Shown: positions 1-8,197 of the stretch, one piece after another | Layout: each line of letters begins with the position of its first letter | How positions within the stretch are numbered: the stretch's first letter is position 1 | Source of the DNA: JAJNBA01 sp963842295 | GTDB lineage: Bacteria; Actinomycetota; UBA4738; HRBIN12 | Length of the DNA: 64,000 bases | Assembly (NCBI GenBank): GCA_963842295.1 | Contig: CAWJFY010000006.1 | Coordinates: forward strand, 217,739 to 281,738 | Direction of reading: 5' to 3' | Notes under the pieces: model-generated | What the model was told of the DNA's origin: nothing | The model's input: only the letters and a program-made list of their open reading frames with translations | Database searches by the model: none | Translations under genes and position numbers: made by a program

Positions 1-491
1 CGCCCTACGACGACGCGACCGAGGTCTACGCGGTCCCGCCGCTGAAGCCCGACGTCACGATCGTGCACGCGCAGCGTGCCGACCGCGAAGGGAACGCCCA
101 GATCTGGGGGCTGCTCGGCTGCCAGAAAGAGGCGGCGTTCGCCGCGGAGCGAGTGATCGTCGTCGTGGAAGAGCTCGTGGACGGCGACGTGATCCGCCGC
201 GATCCCAATCGGACCGTGATCCCCGGCATCGTCGTGGACGCGGTGGTCGAGGAGCCGTTCGCGTGTCATCCCTCGTTCGCCCAGGGTTACTACGACCGCG
301 ACAACGCGTTCTATCTCGCGTGGGACGCGATCGCGCGCGACCCGGCCACGCTGGACGCCTGGTTGCAGGAATGGGTGTACGACCTCAGCTCGCACGGCGA
401 CTACGTCCAGAAGTGGGGCGCGGACCACTGGGCGTCGCTGAAGCCCGGGCCCGCGCTCTCCGGCGAGGTCGACTACGGGAGCTACGCGTGA
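1..491 (+). CDS. CoA-transferase subunit A (glutaconate CoA-transferase/IpdA family), 5' truncated by the window edge
   Basis: The frame is open from base 3 to a TGA at 489-491, so the start lies before the window. The visible 162 residues resemble the C-terminal half of the alpha subunit of family I CoA-transferases. They include a VTIVHAQRAD-GNAQIWG stretch, typical of the fold that contacts the CoA substrate, and a PFACHPSFAQGYY motif. The TGA overlaps the GTG of the partner subunit, so the two are co-translated as a heteromeric enzyme. Members either move CoA between acids or, as in IpdAB, open a steroid-ring CoA ester. The substrate cannot be read from this fragment. Confidence 0.85.
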   Translation, partial: PYDDATEVYAVPPLKPDVTIVHAQRADREGNAQIWGLLGCQKEAAFAAERVIVVVEELVDGDVIRRDPNRTVIPGIVVDAVVEEPFACHPSFAQGYYDRDNAFYLAWDAIARDPATLDAWLQEWVYDLSSHGDYVQKWGADHWASLKPGPALSGEVDYGSYA

Positions 492-1252
492 GCGAGTACT
501 CGAAGAACGAGCTGATGATCGCAGCGAGCGCGCGCCTGCTCGCCGGGGTCGAGAACTGCTTCGTGGGCGTGGGGCTGCCGAACATCGTCTGCAACCTCGC
601 CCAGCGTACGGTCGCCCCCGAGCTCCAACTGGTCTACGAATCCGGGGTGTTCGGCGCCCGGCCCCGCCGGCTCCCGCTGTCGATCGGCGATCCTACCCTC
701 GCGACGGGCTCCACGGCGGTCACGTCGATGTTCGAGCTCTTCGCCTTCTATCTCCAGGCGGGGCTGATCGACGTGGCGTTCCTCGGCGGTGCGCAGATCG
801 ACCGCTTCGGGAACCTGAACACGACGGTGATCGGCGACTACGACAGCCCGAAGGTGCGCCTCCCCGGCTCGGGCGGCGCATGCGAGATCGCGATCCACGC
901 CCGGAAGATCCTCGTGATCATGCGGCAAGCCGAGCGGTCGTTCGTCGAGAAGCTGCACTTCCGGACGTCCCCGGGCCACAGCGGCGATCCCGAGCACGAC
1001 CGGGCTCGAGGCTGGTCGGGGAGTGGTCCGACGGATGTGGTCACTGACCTCGCCACCTTCGGCTTCGACGAGGAGACCGGCGAGATGACGCTGGGGACGC
1101 TGCACCCCGGCGTCAGCCTCGAGGACGTGAAGGCGAACATGGGGTGGGACCCTCGGGTCGCACCGGACCTCTCCGAGACCCCTCGGCCCGGCGCCGACGA
1201 GCTCCGACTCCTGCGCGAGGAGCTCGACCCCGAGGGCATCTACACGAAGTAG
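488..1252 (+). CDS. CoA-transferase subunit B (glutaconate CoA-transferase/IpdB family)
   Basis: This 254-residue protein starts at GTG 488, which overlaps the TGA of subunit A; the open frame extends further upstream but would run deep into that gene. The YESGVFG motif (Glu51) sits where family I CoA-transferases carry the glutamate that forms the acyl-CoA thioester. Further matches are a GGAQIDRFGNLN segment and a PTDVVTDLATFGFD segment near the C-terminus. The size fits the beta subunit. Together with subunit A it forms a cytosolic acyl-CoA transferase or the related ring-opening hydrolase. The nearby genes do not show a steroid pathway, so the substrate stays open. Confidence 0.86.
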   Translation: MSEYSKNELMIAASARLLAGVENCFVGVGLPNIVCNLAQRTVAPELQLVYESGVFGARPRRLPLSIGDPTLATGSTAVTSMFELFAFYLQAGLIDVAFLGGAQIDRFGNLNTTVIGDYDSPKVRLPGSGGACEIAIHARKILVIMRQAERSFVEKLHFRTSPGHSGDPEHDRARGWSGSGPTDVVTDLATFGFDEETGEMTLGTLHPGVSLEDVKANMGWDPRVAPDLSETPRPGADELRLLREELDPEGIYTK

Positions 1253-1261
1253 CCTGAGCTC

Positions 1262-2572
1262 GTGACCCATGTGTTCTCGCGGGCGCCGACCCGGGACCTG
1301 CCGGTGGCCGTGTCCGCGGACGGCGTCTGGATCACCGACGCAGAGGGCAAGCGCTATCTGGACGGAGCCGGCGGCGCGATCGTCGTGAACGTCGGACACG
1401 GCGTCGCCTCCGTGATCGACGCGATCGGCGAGCAGCTCGAGCGCACGCAGTACGTCCACCCGACGGCGTTCACGACCGAAGCGGTGGAGTCCTACGCCGA
1501 GGAGGTCGCCGCGATCCTCCCGATGGAGGACGCGCGCATCTACCCCGTGTCCGGCGGGTCCGAGGCCGTCGAAACGGCGCTGAAGATGGCGCGCACCTAC
1601 CACCTCGCGAAAGGACGTGGCGGGCGTTCGATCGTGATCGGGCGCAGGAACTCCTATCACGGGAACACCCTAGGAGCCCTCGACGCGTCCGGGAAGGCAC
1701 CGCTCCGCAAGCCCTACACGCCGTGGCTGGGAAGGAGCCTCCACGTCTCGGCCGCCTACGAGTTCCGTTGCGAGAACCCGCAGCACCCGCACGGGTGCGG
1801 TGCCTGGCACGCGGCCGAGCTCGACAAGATGATCGAGTCCTACGGCGAGGACACGGTGGCCGCGTTCATCGCGGAACCCGTGTCGGGCGCCACGCTCGGG
1901 GGCGCCGTCCCATCCGAGGACTACTGGCCCGCGATCGTCGAGGTGTGCCGGCGCCACGACGTCGTGCTCATCGCCGACGAGGTGATGACCGGGTTCGGGC
2001 GCACGGGCTCGTGGTTCGGCGTCGACCACTGGGATGTGCAGCCGGACATCCTCGTCGCAGGCAAGGGAGCCACCAGTGGGTACGTGCCGTTCGGGTTCGC
2101 GGCCGCGTCGGGCCGCGTCTACGAGGAGATCGCTGCAGGACCGGGGTTCGTCCATGGCTTCACGTGGTCGCACCACGCGCTCGGCGCCGCGGCCGGGCTC
2201 GCCGTGCTGCGGGAGCTGAAGGCGGGTCTCGTGGACAGGAGTCGCGAGCTGGGCGAGCGGCTCCTCTCCGGGTTGCGGACCGAGCTCGAGGACGCGCCGA
2301 CGGTGGGAGACGTGCGGGGTCTCGGGATGCTGATCGGGATCGAGCTGGTTCGGGAGCGGGAGACGAACGAGCCGTTCATGAGGTCCGCCCAGGTAGCCGA
2401 GCGCGTGCTGACCGCCGCGCGCGAAGCCGGATCGCTCCTCTACTCCTCGACCGGCCACGTCGACGGCACGAACGGCGACCTGGTGATGCTCGGCCCGCCG
2501 TTCTCGATGTCGGACGAGGAGGCCGCGACGCTCCTCGAGCGGACGGCCGCCGCCGTTCGCGGCGTCTCGTGA
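1262..2572 (+). CDS. class-III PLP-dependent aminotransferase
   Basis: A full-length 436-residue fold-type I aminotransferase. It has the N-terminal YLDGAGGAIVVNVGHG segment, a phosphate-binding SGGSEAVETALK stretch, the DEVMTGFGR motif with Asp239 for the pyridine nitrogen, and Lys268 in GKG for the Schiff base. Enzymes of this family move an amino group between an omega-amino or alpha-amino acid (or a diamine) and an oxo acid; the donor cannot be predicted. The start is GTG 1262, ten bases after the CoA-transferase. Its TGA overlaps the start of the AcuC-like deacetylase, which suggests coupled translation and perhaps a joint role with an N-acetylated amine. Confidence 0.92.
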   Translation: MTHVFSRAPTRDLPVAVSADGVWITDAEGKRYLDGAGGAIVVNVGHGVASVIDAIGEQLERTQYVHPTAFTTEAVESYAEEVAAILPMEDARIYPVSGGSEAVETALKMARTYHLAKGRGGRSIVIGRRNSYHGNTLGALDASGKAPLRKPYTPWLGRSLHVSAAYEFRCENPQHPHGCGAWHAAELDKMIESYGEDTVAAFIAEPVSGATLGGAVPSEDYWPAIVEVCRRHDVVLIADEVMTGFGRTGSWFGVDHWDVQPDILVAGKGATSGYVPFGFAAASGRVYEEIAAGPGFVHGFTWSHHALGAAAGLAVLRELKAGLVDRSRELGERLLSGLRTELEDAPTVGDVRGLGMLIGIELVRERETNEPFMRSAQVAERVLTAAREAGSLLYSSTGHVDGTNGDLVMLGPPFSMSDEEAATLLERTAAAVRGVS

Positions 2573-3711
2573 GCGGAGACGTCGGGTTGGTCCGGTGCCC
2601 TGAGGCCCGGATCTACGACCACGGGCCGGGCCATCCGCTCAGGCCCGACCGGGTTCTGCTGACCTGGGACCTGATCGCCGCGACGGGTCTCGACGCACGT
2701 CCGGGTGTCGCGGTGCTCGGCTGCGAGCCGGCGTCGGACGAGGTGCTCGGTCTCGTGCACGCGGCGGACTACATCGAGGCGACGAAGGCCGCCGGGAACG
2801 GTGAGGTCGGCGACTGGACCCGGTTCGGCTACGGGCCCGGAGACAACCCGATCTTCGACCGGATGCACGATGCGGGGGCGCTGGTCGCCGGCGCGTCCGT
2901 GGACGCCGCCCGGGCCGTGTGGCGCGGCGAGAGACTCCACGCGTTCAACGCCGCCGGCGGGCTGCATCACGCGATGCCCGCAAGGGCCAGCGGCTTCTGC
3001 GTCTACGACGACCCGGCGGTCGCGATCGCCTGGTTGCTCCAGGAAGGCGCCGAGCGGATCGCCTACGTCGACGTCGACGTCCATCACGGCGACGGCGTGC
3101 AGGCGATCTTCTGGGACGAGCCGCGGGTCCTGACGATCTCGATCCATCAGTACCTGCCGGGGTGGTTCTTCCCCGGGACCGGCGCGATGTCCGAGCGAGG
3201 AGGCCCGGGGGCCCGGGGCTCCGCGATCAACGTGCCGCTGCCCCCCGACACCGGCGACGACGCGTGGCTCGACGCCTTCCGGGCCGTGATCCCGCCGGCG
3301 GTCTCGGGCTTCGGCCCCGACGTTCTGGTGACCCAGCTCGGGTGCGACACCCACGCCTCCGATCCCCTCGCTCAGCTCCTGCTGACCACCCGGACCTACC
3401 GCGAGTGCGCGAAGGAGTTGCACACGCTCGCGCATGCCGCCGCCGCCGGTCGCTGGGTGGCGACCGGCGGCGGCGGCTACCAGTGGGCGCGGGTCGTCCC
3501 GCGCGCCTGGACCCTCTACTTCGCCGAGATGGCCGACGCCCTCGACGACCTGCCCGATGAGCTCCCGGAGGGGTTCGTCGAAGAGGCGGAGCGCAAGTCG
3601 GGCGGTGCCGTCCCCACGACGTTCTCGGAACCCGATCTCGGGCCAGGACCTGCCGATGACGGCGCGCGCGCCGTCATCGAGCAGGTCCGTCGCCTCGTCC
3701 TCGAACCATGA
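2569..3711 (+). CDS. acuC: AcuC-type histone deacetylase superfamily amidohydrolase
   Basis: A 380-residue member of the zinc-dependent deacetylase superfamily, the usual length for AcuC. Catalytic features are visible: GGLHHAMPARASGFCVYDD, the metal ligands Asp170 and His172 in DVDVHHGDGVQ, and the third ligand Asp260 in GCDTHASDP. AcuC removes acetyl groups from protein lysines, classically from acetyl-CoA synthetase; relatives hydrolyse acetylpolyamines. GTG 2569 was chosen because it overlaps the preceding TGA; longer readings of the frame run inside the aminotransferase. Its own TGA overlaps the ATG of pyruvate kinase, so it belongs to the same transcript. Confidence 0.9.
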   Translation: MSGDVGLVRCPEARIYDHGPGHPLRPDRVLLTWDLIAATGLDARPGVAVLGCEPASDEVLGLVHAADYIEATKAAGNGEVGDWTRFGYGPGDNPIFDRMHDAGALVAGASVDAARAVWRGERLHAFNAAGGLHHAMPARASGFCVYDDPAVAIAWLLQEGAERIAYVDVDVHHGDGVQAIFWDEPRVLTISIHQYLPGWFFPGTGAMSERGGPGARGSAINVPLPPDTGDDAWLDAFRAVIPPAVSGFGPDVLVTQLGCDTHASDPLAQLLLTTRTYRECAKELHTLAHAAAAGRWVATGGGGYQWARVVPRAWTLYFAEMADALDDLPDELPEGFVEEAERKSGGAVPTTFSEPDLGPGPADDGARAVIEQVRRLVLEP

Positions 3712-5123
3712 GCTCGCGGACGAAGCTCGTCTGCACGCTCGGGCCGGCGAGCGCCACGCCCAAGATGGTCCGGGGGCTCGTCGAGGCGGGGGCGTCCGTC
3801 TTCCGCATCAACTGCTCGCACGGCACGCCGGACGACCACGCTCGTGGCGTCTCGATCGTGCGGGAGGTGGAGCAGTCGACCGGCCTCGCGTTGGCGATCC
3901 TCGCCGACCTGCCGGGTCCCAAGGTTCGCCTCGCCGACGTGGATCCCGATCCGTTCGCGTTCCGGCCCGGGCAGGGGTTCGAACTGCGCCCGGGGGGCTC
4001 CGGTGACGCGAACGGTGCCTCGACGACCTACCCGGGCCTCGCCGGGGACCTCCGTGAAGGGGACCGGATCCTGCTCGCCGACGGAGCCGTGGAGCTCACC
4101 GTCGTTGGGATCGTCGGCGACGTGGTGCACACCGAGTGCGTGCGCGCCGGCGCGGTGCACAGCCACCAAGGGGTGAACGTCCCCGCCGAGCGATTGAGCC
4201 TTCCCCCCGTCACCGACCGCGACCGGGAGATGCTCCGCCACGTGCTCGACCTGGGGGTCGACCTCGTGGCGCAATCGTTCGTCCGGGACCCTTCGGACAT
4301 CGAGGAGCTCAGGACATCGATGGGGGACCGGCCGGTTCCGATCGTCGCGAAGATCGAGACGCGGCCTGCCGTCGAGGACTTCGAACGGATCCTGGAGGTG
4401 GCCGATGCCGCGATGGTCGCCCGCGGAGACCTCGGCGTGGAGCTCCCGATGGAGGAGATCCCGCTCGTGCAGAAGCGGCTCCTGCGAGCGGCGCAGATCG
4501 CGAGCCGTCCCGTGATCGTCGCCACGCAGATGTTGGAGTCGATGATCCGATCGCCGCGTCCCACCCGCGCGGAGGCGAACGACGTGGCCACCGCGGTCCT
4601 GGACGGCGCGGACGCGATCATGCTCTCGGGCGAGACCGCGATCGGCGACTACCCCTTCGAGGCGGCCTCGGCCGCGACGCGGATCGCGAGGGCGGTCGAG
4701 TCACAGGGCGCCGAGTACCGGGCGGCGCAGCCACCCTGCATGCACGCGGGGGAGGCCGCCGCCGTCGCCCACGCCGCCGCCTCGATCGTCGAGGGCGACT
4801 CCGACGTCGTGGCGATCACGTGCTACACGACCACCGGCCGGACCGCCGCGCTGCTCTCCGAGGAGCGTCCGCGGGTCCCGATCCACGCGTTCATCCCCGA
4901 CGCCGACGTCCGGAGGGCGAACGGACTGCTGTGGGGCGTGGAGACGCACCCCGCCAGTCGACCGGAGGACACCGACCAGATGATCGCCATGATGGATGAG
5001 GCTCTGCGCGCCGCCGGGCTCGCCGCCGAGGGAGATACGGTCGTGATGGCGGCGTCGATGCCCGCCGGGCGAACGACCACGAACATGCTCAAGGTGCACC
5101 AGGTCGGCCTGACGGAGGTCTGA
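3708..5123 (+). CDS. pyk: pyruvate kinase
   Basis: Pyruvate kinase makes ATP and pyruvate from phosphoenolpyruvate and ADP, the last step of glycolysis. The 471-residue protein opens with TKLVCTLGPAS and carries RINCSHG (usually RxNFSHG), DLPGPKVRL, the signature IVAKIETRPAVEDF with the catalytic lysine, MVARGDLGVELP for metal binding, and ATQMLESMI. The barrel, the B domain (about 70-165) and the C-terminal allosteric domain are all present. ATG 3708 overlaps the acuC stop. Nothing essential appears to be missing. Confidence 0.96.
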   Translation: MSSRTKLVCTLGPASATPKMVRGLVEAGASVFRINCSHGTPDDHARGVSIVREVEQSTGLALAILADLPGPKVRLADVDPDPFAFRPGQGFELRPGGSGDANGASTTYPGLAGDLREGDRILLADGAVELTVVGIVGDVVHTECVRAGAVHSHQGVNVPAERLSLPPVTDRDREMLRHVLDLGVDLVAQSFVRDPSDIEELRTSMGDRPVPIVAKIETRPAVEDFERILEVADAAMVARGDLGVELPMEEIPLVQKRLLRAAQIASRPVIVATQMLESMIRSPRPTRAEANDVATAVLDGADAIMLSGETAIGDYPFEAASAATRIARAVESQGAEYRAAQPPCMHAGEAAAVAHAAASIVEGDSDVVAITCYTTTGRTAALLSEERPRVPIHAFIPDADVRRANGLLWGVETHPASRPEDTDQMIAMMDEALRAAGLAAEGDTVVMAASMPAGRTTTNMLKVHQVGLTEV

Positions 5124-5147
5124 GAGGAGGAAAGGGCGATCCGGCCG

Positions 5148-5176
5148 TTGTGCCATGCGGCGAACGCGCGTAGCGT
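5148..5176 (+). promoter_or_regulatory. promoter with -35 TTGTGC and -10 TAGCGT
   Basis: TTGTGC (5148-5153) and TAGCGT (5171-5176) are separated by exactly 17 bases. The predicted start of transcription falls at the ATG of the small gene at 5183, six bases after the -10 box, which implies a leaderless mRNA. It lies just after pyk. Confidence 0.5.
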
Positions 5177-5182
5177 GGATGT

Positions 5183-5362
5183 ATGGGCAGAGCGCCGAAC
5201 GAGGTACCCGGCCGACCGGTCAGCACGGTCGTCCCGATCTGGAGTGACAACGAGGACCCCGCCGGGAAGGCGCAGCGCCGGCGCGCGGCGGTCGCGTGGC
5301 GCCGCCGTCATCCTTCGTGGTGGCAACGCGTGGTGCTGCGGAAGTCACCCTCCGACGACTGA
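5183..5362 (+). CDS. small basic protein, 59 residues, unknown
   Basis: I do not recognise this protein. It starts with ATG directly after a well-spaced promoter and ends with TGA at 5360-5362, 18 bases inside the 3' end of the convergent DUF2017 gene. The first half contains a polar stretch (PIWSDNEDPAGKAQ); the second half is very basic and tryptophan-rich (WRRRHPSWWQR), suggesting nucleic-acid or membrane-surface contact. No signal peptide or membrane span is seen. It is too short for usual gene-calling cut-offs, so the call rests on the promoter and on the sensible composition. It could still be a chance reading frame. Confidence 0.42.
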   Translation: MGRAPNEVPGRPVSTVVPIWSDNEDPAGKAQRRRAAVAWRRRHPSWWQRVVLRKSPSDD

Positions 5363-5851
5363 ACCCGGCTTCCCCGGCTCGCCGAGCGCTCGCAGCATCC
5401 GATCTTGCAGCCACGTCAAGTAGACGTAGACCTGGAACGCGTCGTGGTTCGCGTCTCCCTCCGGGTAGTCGCGCTCCGTCGACTCCTCCGAGATGTCGAT
5501 CCGCGTTCCGAGCAGCAGACGGAAGTCGTTCACGGCCCCCATCCATACGAGCAGTTCCTCTTCGGTGAGCTCCGACGCCTCGACCGTCCGTTCCAACGTC
5601 TCGATCGCCGCGAGCTTGCCGGTCCTCGGTGAGTCGCCGAGGTTCGTCTCGAACTCGAGGCTCCGCAGCGGATCGTCCTTGTACGCAGCGGGGAACAGAC
5701 GGGCGATCGACGGATCGCTCGAGGGGTCCTCCTCCTCCAAGAGCTCACGGGACTGACGGCAGAGCTCGGCGAGGAGCTCGCGCTCGCCGCTGCCGAGATT
5801 CACGATGAATCTGCCTCGCCGCCGGCGGAACGGGCCCGCCACGTCACGCAT
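5345..5851 (-). CDS. DUF2017 family protein
   Basis: A 168-residue actinobacterial DUF2017 protein, a family regularly found directly after clpS. It is mostly helical and acidic. Recognisable parts are the opening GPFRRRRGRFIVNLGSGERELL, RLFPAAYKDDPLRSLEF, the LLVWMGAVNDFRLLLGTRIDI helix and the closing YVYLTWLQDRMLRALG. The ATG at 5851 was chosen because it overlaps the clpS stop by eight bases; an earlier ATG at 5884 lies further inside clpS. The role is unknown; co-occurrence suggests a link with ClpS-dependent proteolysis. Confidence 0.85.
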   Translation of the reverse strand: MRDVAGPFRRRRGRFIVNLGSGERELLAELCRQSRELLEEEDPSSDPSIARLFPAAYKDDPLRSLEFETNLGDSPRTGKLAAIETLERTVEASELTEEELLVWMGAVNDFRLLLGTRIDISEESTERDYPEGDANHDAFQVYVYLTWLQDRMLRALGEPGKPGSVVGG

Positions 5852-6146
5852 CCTTCTGAAGCGTCGCCCACAAGCCGTGCGCATGCAGGCGGGCGACGTC
5901 GGACTCCGCCTTCTCCCGTGACCCGTTCGACACGACCGCCTTCCCTTTCGAGTGCACGTCCCACATCAGGCGCTCCGCCTTCTCCCGGGGGTAGCCGAAG
6001 AGCTTCATGAACACCCACGTCACGTACGTCATCAGGTTGATGGGGTCGTTCCACACGATGACGATCCACGGGAGGTCGGGCTCGTGGACCTCCTCACCCA
6101 CCGGACGGTCGACATGGACGGGCGCCGTCGTGGTGCCCGTGCTCAT
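5844..6146 (-). CDS. clpS: ATP-dependent Clp protease adaptor ClpS
   Basis: ClpS delivers proteins with bulky N-terminal residues (N-end rule substrates) to the ClpA/ClpC-ClpP protease. The 100-residue protein has a flexible N-terminal 25 residues followed by the conserved core: PWIVIVWNDPINLMTYV forms the substrate pocket with the Asn-Asp pair, and the VHSKGKAVV segment contacts the Clp ATPase. The ATG overlaps the DUF1905 stop (ATGA) and is preceded by a purine-rich GAGGGAG. It sits in a four-gene unit SDR-DUF1905-clpS-DUF2017. Confidence 0.95.
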   Translation of the reverse strand: MSTGTTTAPVHVDRPVGEEVHEPDLPWIVIVWNDPINLMTYVTWVFMKLFGYPREKAERLMWDVHSKGKAVVSNGSREKAESDVARLHAHGLWATLQKDA

Positions 6147-6424
6147 CGGTCTCGCTCCCTCGGCTCGTCGTCGACGGACATCGTGATCGTCACGGTGTCA
6201 CCGGCCGCTCGCCCCGCGGCCCGCAGGGTCGCCTTGTGAACGCCGAGGACCAAGCGCCCGCCCATCGAGGCGACGTTGCTCCGGTACTCGGTCCCGTCGA
6301 GCGTCCCGCGCACGCGCGTCATGTGCCTTGCTCCGATCCGCTCGGCGAGCGCACGGCCGACTTCGACCGCGTGCCCGCCTCCCTTCGCGGACTCCACGAC
6401 GGCCTTGAATCTGACAGAGGTCAT
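6143..6424 (-). CDS. DUF1905 domain protein
   Basis: A 93-residue protein made almost entirely of one DUF1905 domain, a small beta-barrel-like fold. Typical parts are FKAVVESAKGGGHAVEVG, RVRGTLDGTEYRSNVASMGG and VHKATLRAAGRAAGDTVTI. Many family members carry a further YdeI-like domain, absent here. ATG 6424 overlaps the stop of the upstream SDR, and the 3' end overlaps the clpS start, so translation is coupled on both sides. Function unknown. Confidence 0.85.
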   Translation of the reverse strand: MTSVRFKAVVESAKGGGHAVEVGRALAERIGARHMTRVRGTLDGTEYRSNVASMGGRLVLGVHKATLRAAGRAAGDTVTITMSVDDEPRERDR

Positions 6425-7206
6425 GACGATGGTTTGGCGGGGCGCGCCCGACGAACCCGCCGGACGCCCCAACGATAGAGGGGCGGTGTGGCGATCCGGA
6501 AGAGCTGCAGGGGGCTCAGCCACCGGGGGATCGAGTACTCGGGAGCGATCTCGTCGCGAACCACCTTCACGATCGCATCGGTCACGGTGCGCATCTTGAG
6601 CACCGCCCAATCCGGGAGATCCCCCTGAGGGAATCCCTCCGTGTCGACGAAGCCCGGGTTCACCGAGGTCACGTGGACGTTCCGACCCTCCGTCTCGTAG
6701 TTCATCGCCTCCGAGAACGCGACGACCGCGTGCTTGGTGGCGCCGTAGATCGGGTTGCCCGGTGTCGCGAAGCGCCCTGCCATCGATCCGATGTTGACGA
6801 CGTGTCCCTTCCCGCGCGCGAGCATGCCCGGGAGGAACGTGCGGGTGCCGAACATCACGCCCAGGACGTTCAGCCGGACGTGCTCCTCGATCCGGTCGTA
6901 GTCGAGCTTCGTGAACTCGCCGCCGCCGCGCATGCCCGCGCTGTTCACGAGCACGTCGGTCGGACCGAACGCCTCTTCGGCCACCACTCGGAGGGTCTCG
7001 AGCTGGTCGGGACGGGTGACGTCGCAGGTGGCGGCGAGCGCTCGCCCCCCGGCCTTCTCGATCCGATCGACGACGGCGTTCAGCCGCTGGGTGCGCCTGG
7101 CCGCGAGCACGACGCGCGCGCCTCGCTTCGAGAACGCGAGCGCGGTCGCCTCGCCGATCCCGGACGAGGCGCCGGTCACGACCACGACGGCTCTCTCGAT
7201 GTTCAG
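6421..7206 (-). CDS. short-chain dehydrogenase/reductase (SDR)
   Basis: A classical SDR of about 261 residues: TGASSGIG near the N-terminus binds NAD(P), LVNSAGMRGGG and NIGSMAGR (catalytic Ser region) follow, then YGATKHA with the Tyr-x3-Lys pair, and VNPGFVDTEGF. These enzymes reduce or oxidise alcohol/carbonyl substrates; the substrate is unknown. The start is uncertain. There is no ATG or TTG near the Rossmann motif; CTG 7206 has a GAGGGGG ribosome site five bases upstream, and GTG 7185 is the alternative. The frame stays open further upstream but would overlap the divergent phosphatase-like gene. Confidence 0.87.
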   Translation of the reverse strand: MNIERAVVVVTGASSGIGEATALAFSKRGARVVLAARRTQRLNAVVDRIEKAGGRALAATCDVTRPDQLETLRVVAEEAFGPTDVLVNSAGMRGGGEFTKLDYDRIEEHVRLNVLGVMFGTRTFLPGMLARGKGHVVNIGSMAGRFATPGNPIYGATKHAVVAFSEAMNYETEGRNVHVTSVNPGFVDTEGFPQGDLPDWAVLKMRTVTDAIVKVVRDEIAPEYSIPRWLSPLQLFRIATPPLYRWGVRRVRRARPAKPSS

Positions 7207-7216
7207 GAAGACCCCC

Positions 7217-7225
7217 TCGTACGAT
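7217..7225. promoter_or_regulatory. shared -10 region between divergent genes (TCGTACGA palindrome)
   Basis: The palindrome TCGTACGA at 7217-7224 supplies a -10-like TACGAT on the plus strand (7220-7225, nine bases before the TTG start at 7235) and TACGAG on the minus strand ahead of the SDR start. No convincing -35 box is seen for either direction. Confidence 0.35.
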
Positions 7226-7234
7226 GGTGATGCC

Positions 7235-8059
7235 TTGGACGTTATCGAAGCCCACGCGAGCCGTCTGCCGGTGCTCGATGAGCGCTGGGACCCGCGGCCG
7301 TACCCGCGCGAGGAGTTGACGCGGGCGTTGGTGGCAGGCGGCGTCGCCGGGCCCGCGGGGCACCCGCACCACAACGTCTTCGGGAACATCCGGATGCTCG
7401 TCGAGCACGACCCGGACAAGCTCTTCGGCCTGTCGGACATGCCCGAGCCGTTCGGGTTCGAGGACATCGTCCGGATCGTCGGCGAGGCGGCGGGCGTGCC
7501 GATCGACGCGCTCGCCACCGAGGGAGCGCCGGACATCGATGCCGGCGCGGTGCTTGACGCCTGTGCCGCGATGGGGGAGCGATTGGCGGAGGCCGCGCGC
7601 CGCCGCGAGCGGATCCTGTTCGCCACGGGTCACCCGGGAGATCTCGACCCGCTGTACGGGTCGATCGCGGAGCTCGCGGCGGCGCGCGGCGCCCGGATCG
7701 TCAGGCCCGCGGAGGGTGGATCGTGGAGCGACACGCGCGCAGGACACGACTGGACGATCGCGTACCACGGAGCGGTGGGGATGGTGACGGACGGTGAGCG
7801 CCCGCGACACACACACCGACCGGACGCGATCCAGCGGATGCTCGAGGAGGAGCGCCCCGACCTCGTGGTCGCCGATCACGGGTTCGCCGGTGCGGCGATC
7901 GAAGCCGGTGTCGAGACCCTCTCGATCGCGGACGTGAACGACCCGGCTTTGATCGTGGCGAAGGCTCAGGGCCGGACGGAGGTCGTGGTCGTGCTCGACG
8001 ACCACGTGCCGCCAGAGGCCTATTGGCCCTGCTTCCAGGCGGTCGCGGCGAGCCTCTGA
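7235..8059 (+). CDS. phosphatase-like conserved actinobacterial protein
   Basis: A 274-residue soluble protein resembling a family annotated as phosphatase in Streptomyces and relatives; I know of no proven substrate. Segments shared with that family are the N-terminal PAGHPHHNVFGNIRML, RILFATGHPGDLDPLYGSIAEL in the middle, HTHRPDAIQRMLEE, and DLVVADHGFAGAAIEAG near the end, with several His/Asp residues that could bind a metal. TTG 7235 is chosen because a TACGAT -10 box ends nine bases before it and earlier in-frame codons fall upstream of that box. It is divergent from the SDR operon. Confidence 0.65.
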   Translation: MDVIEAHASRLPVLDERWDPRPYPREELTRALVAGGVAGPAGHPHHNVFGNIRMLVEHDPDKLFGLSDMPEPFGFEDIVRIVGEAAGVPIDALATEGAPDIDAGAVLDACAAMGERLAEAARRRERILFATGHPGDLDPLYGSIAELAAARGARIVRPAEGGSWSDTRAGHDWTIAYHGAVGMVTDGERPRHTHRPDAIQRMLEEERPDLVVADHGFAGAAIEAGVETLSIADVNDPALIVAKAQGRTEVVVVLDDHVPPEAYWPCFQAVAASL

Positions 8060-8180
8060 GCCGTCGCGACCCGACAGGTCCGATCACTTCGTAGCGACGC
8101 GGGTCCCGAGAAGCCCTCTGGCACAAAGTTCCGTGAGGGGTCGCCGATGGCAGGGCTATCCCATCCCGAGGGGCCTGGGG

Positions 8181-8186
8181 TACCAT
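8181..8186 (+). promoter_or_regulatory. -10 box TACCAT
   Basis: TACCAT lies 11 bases before the ATG at 8198, which implies a leader of only a few bases. No clear -35 box. The 138 bases from 8060 to here hold no other gene I can support. Confidence 0.35.
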
Positions 8187-8197
8187 CGCCACACGGA

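Noticed and set aside
7207..7626. N-terminal extension of the SDR by about 140 residues
   Set aside because: The extension lies opposite the phosphatase-like gene, is low-complexity, and precedes the Rossmann motif that normally begins such proteins.
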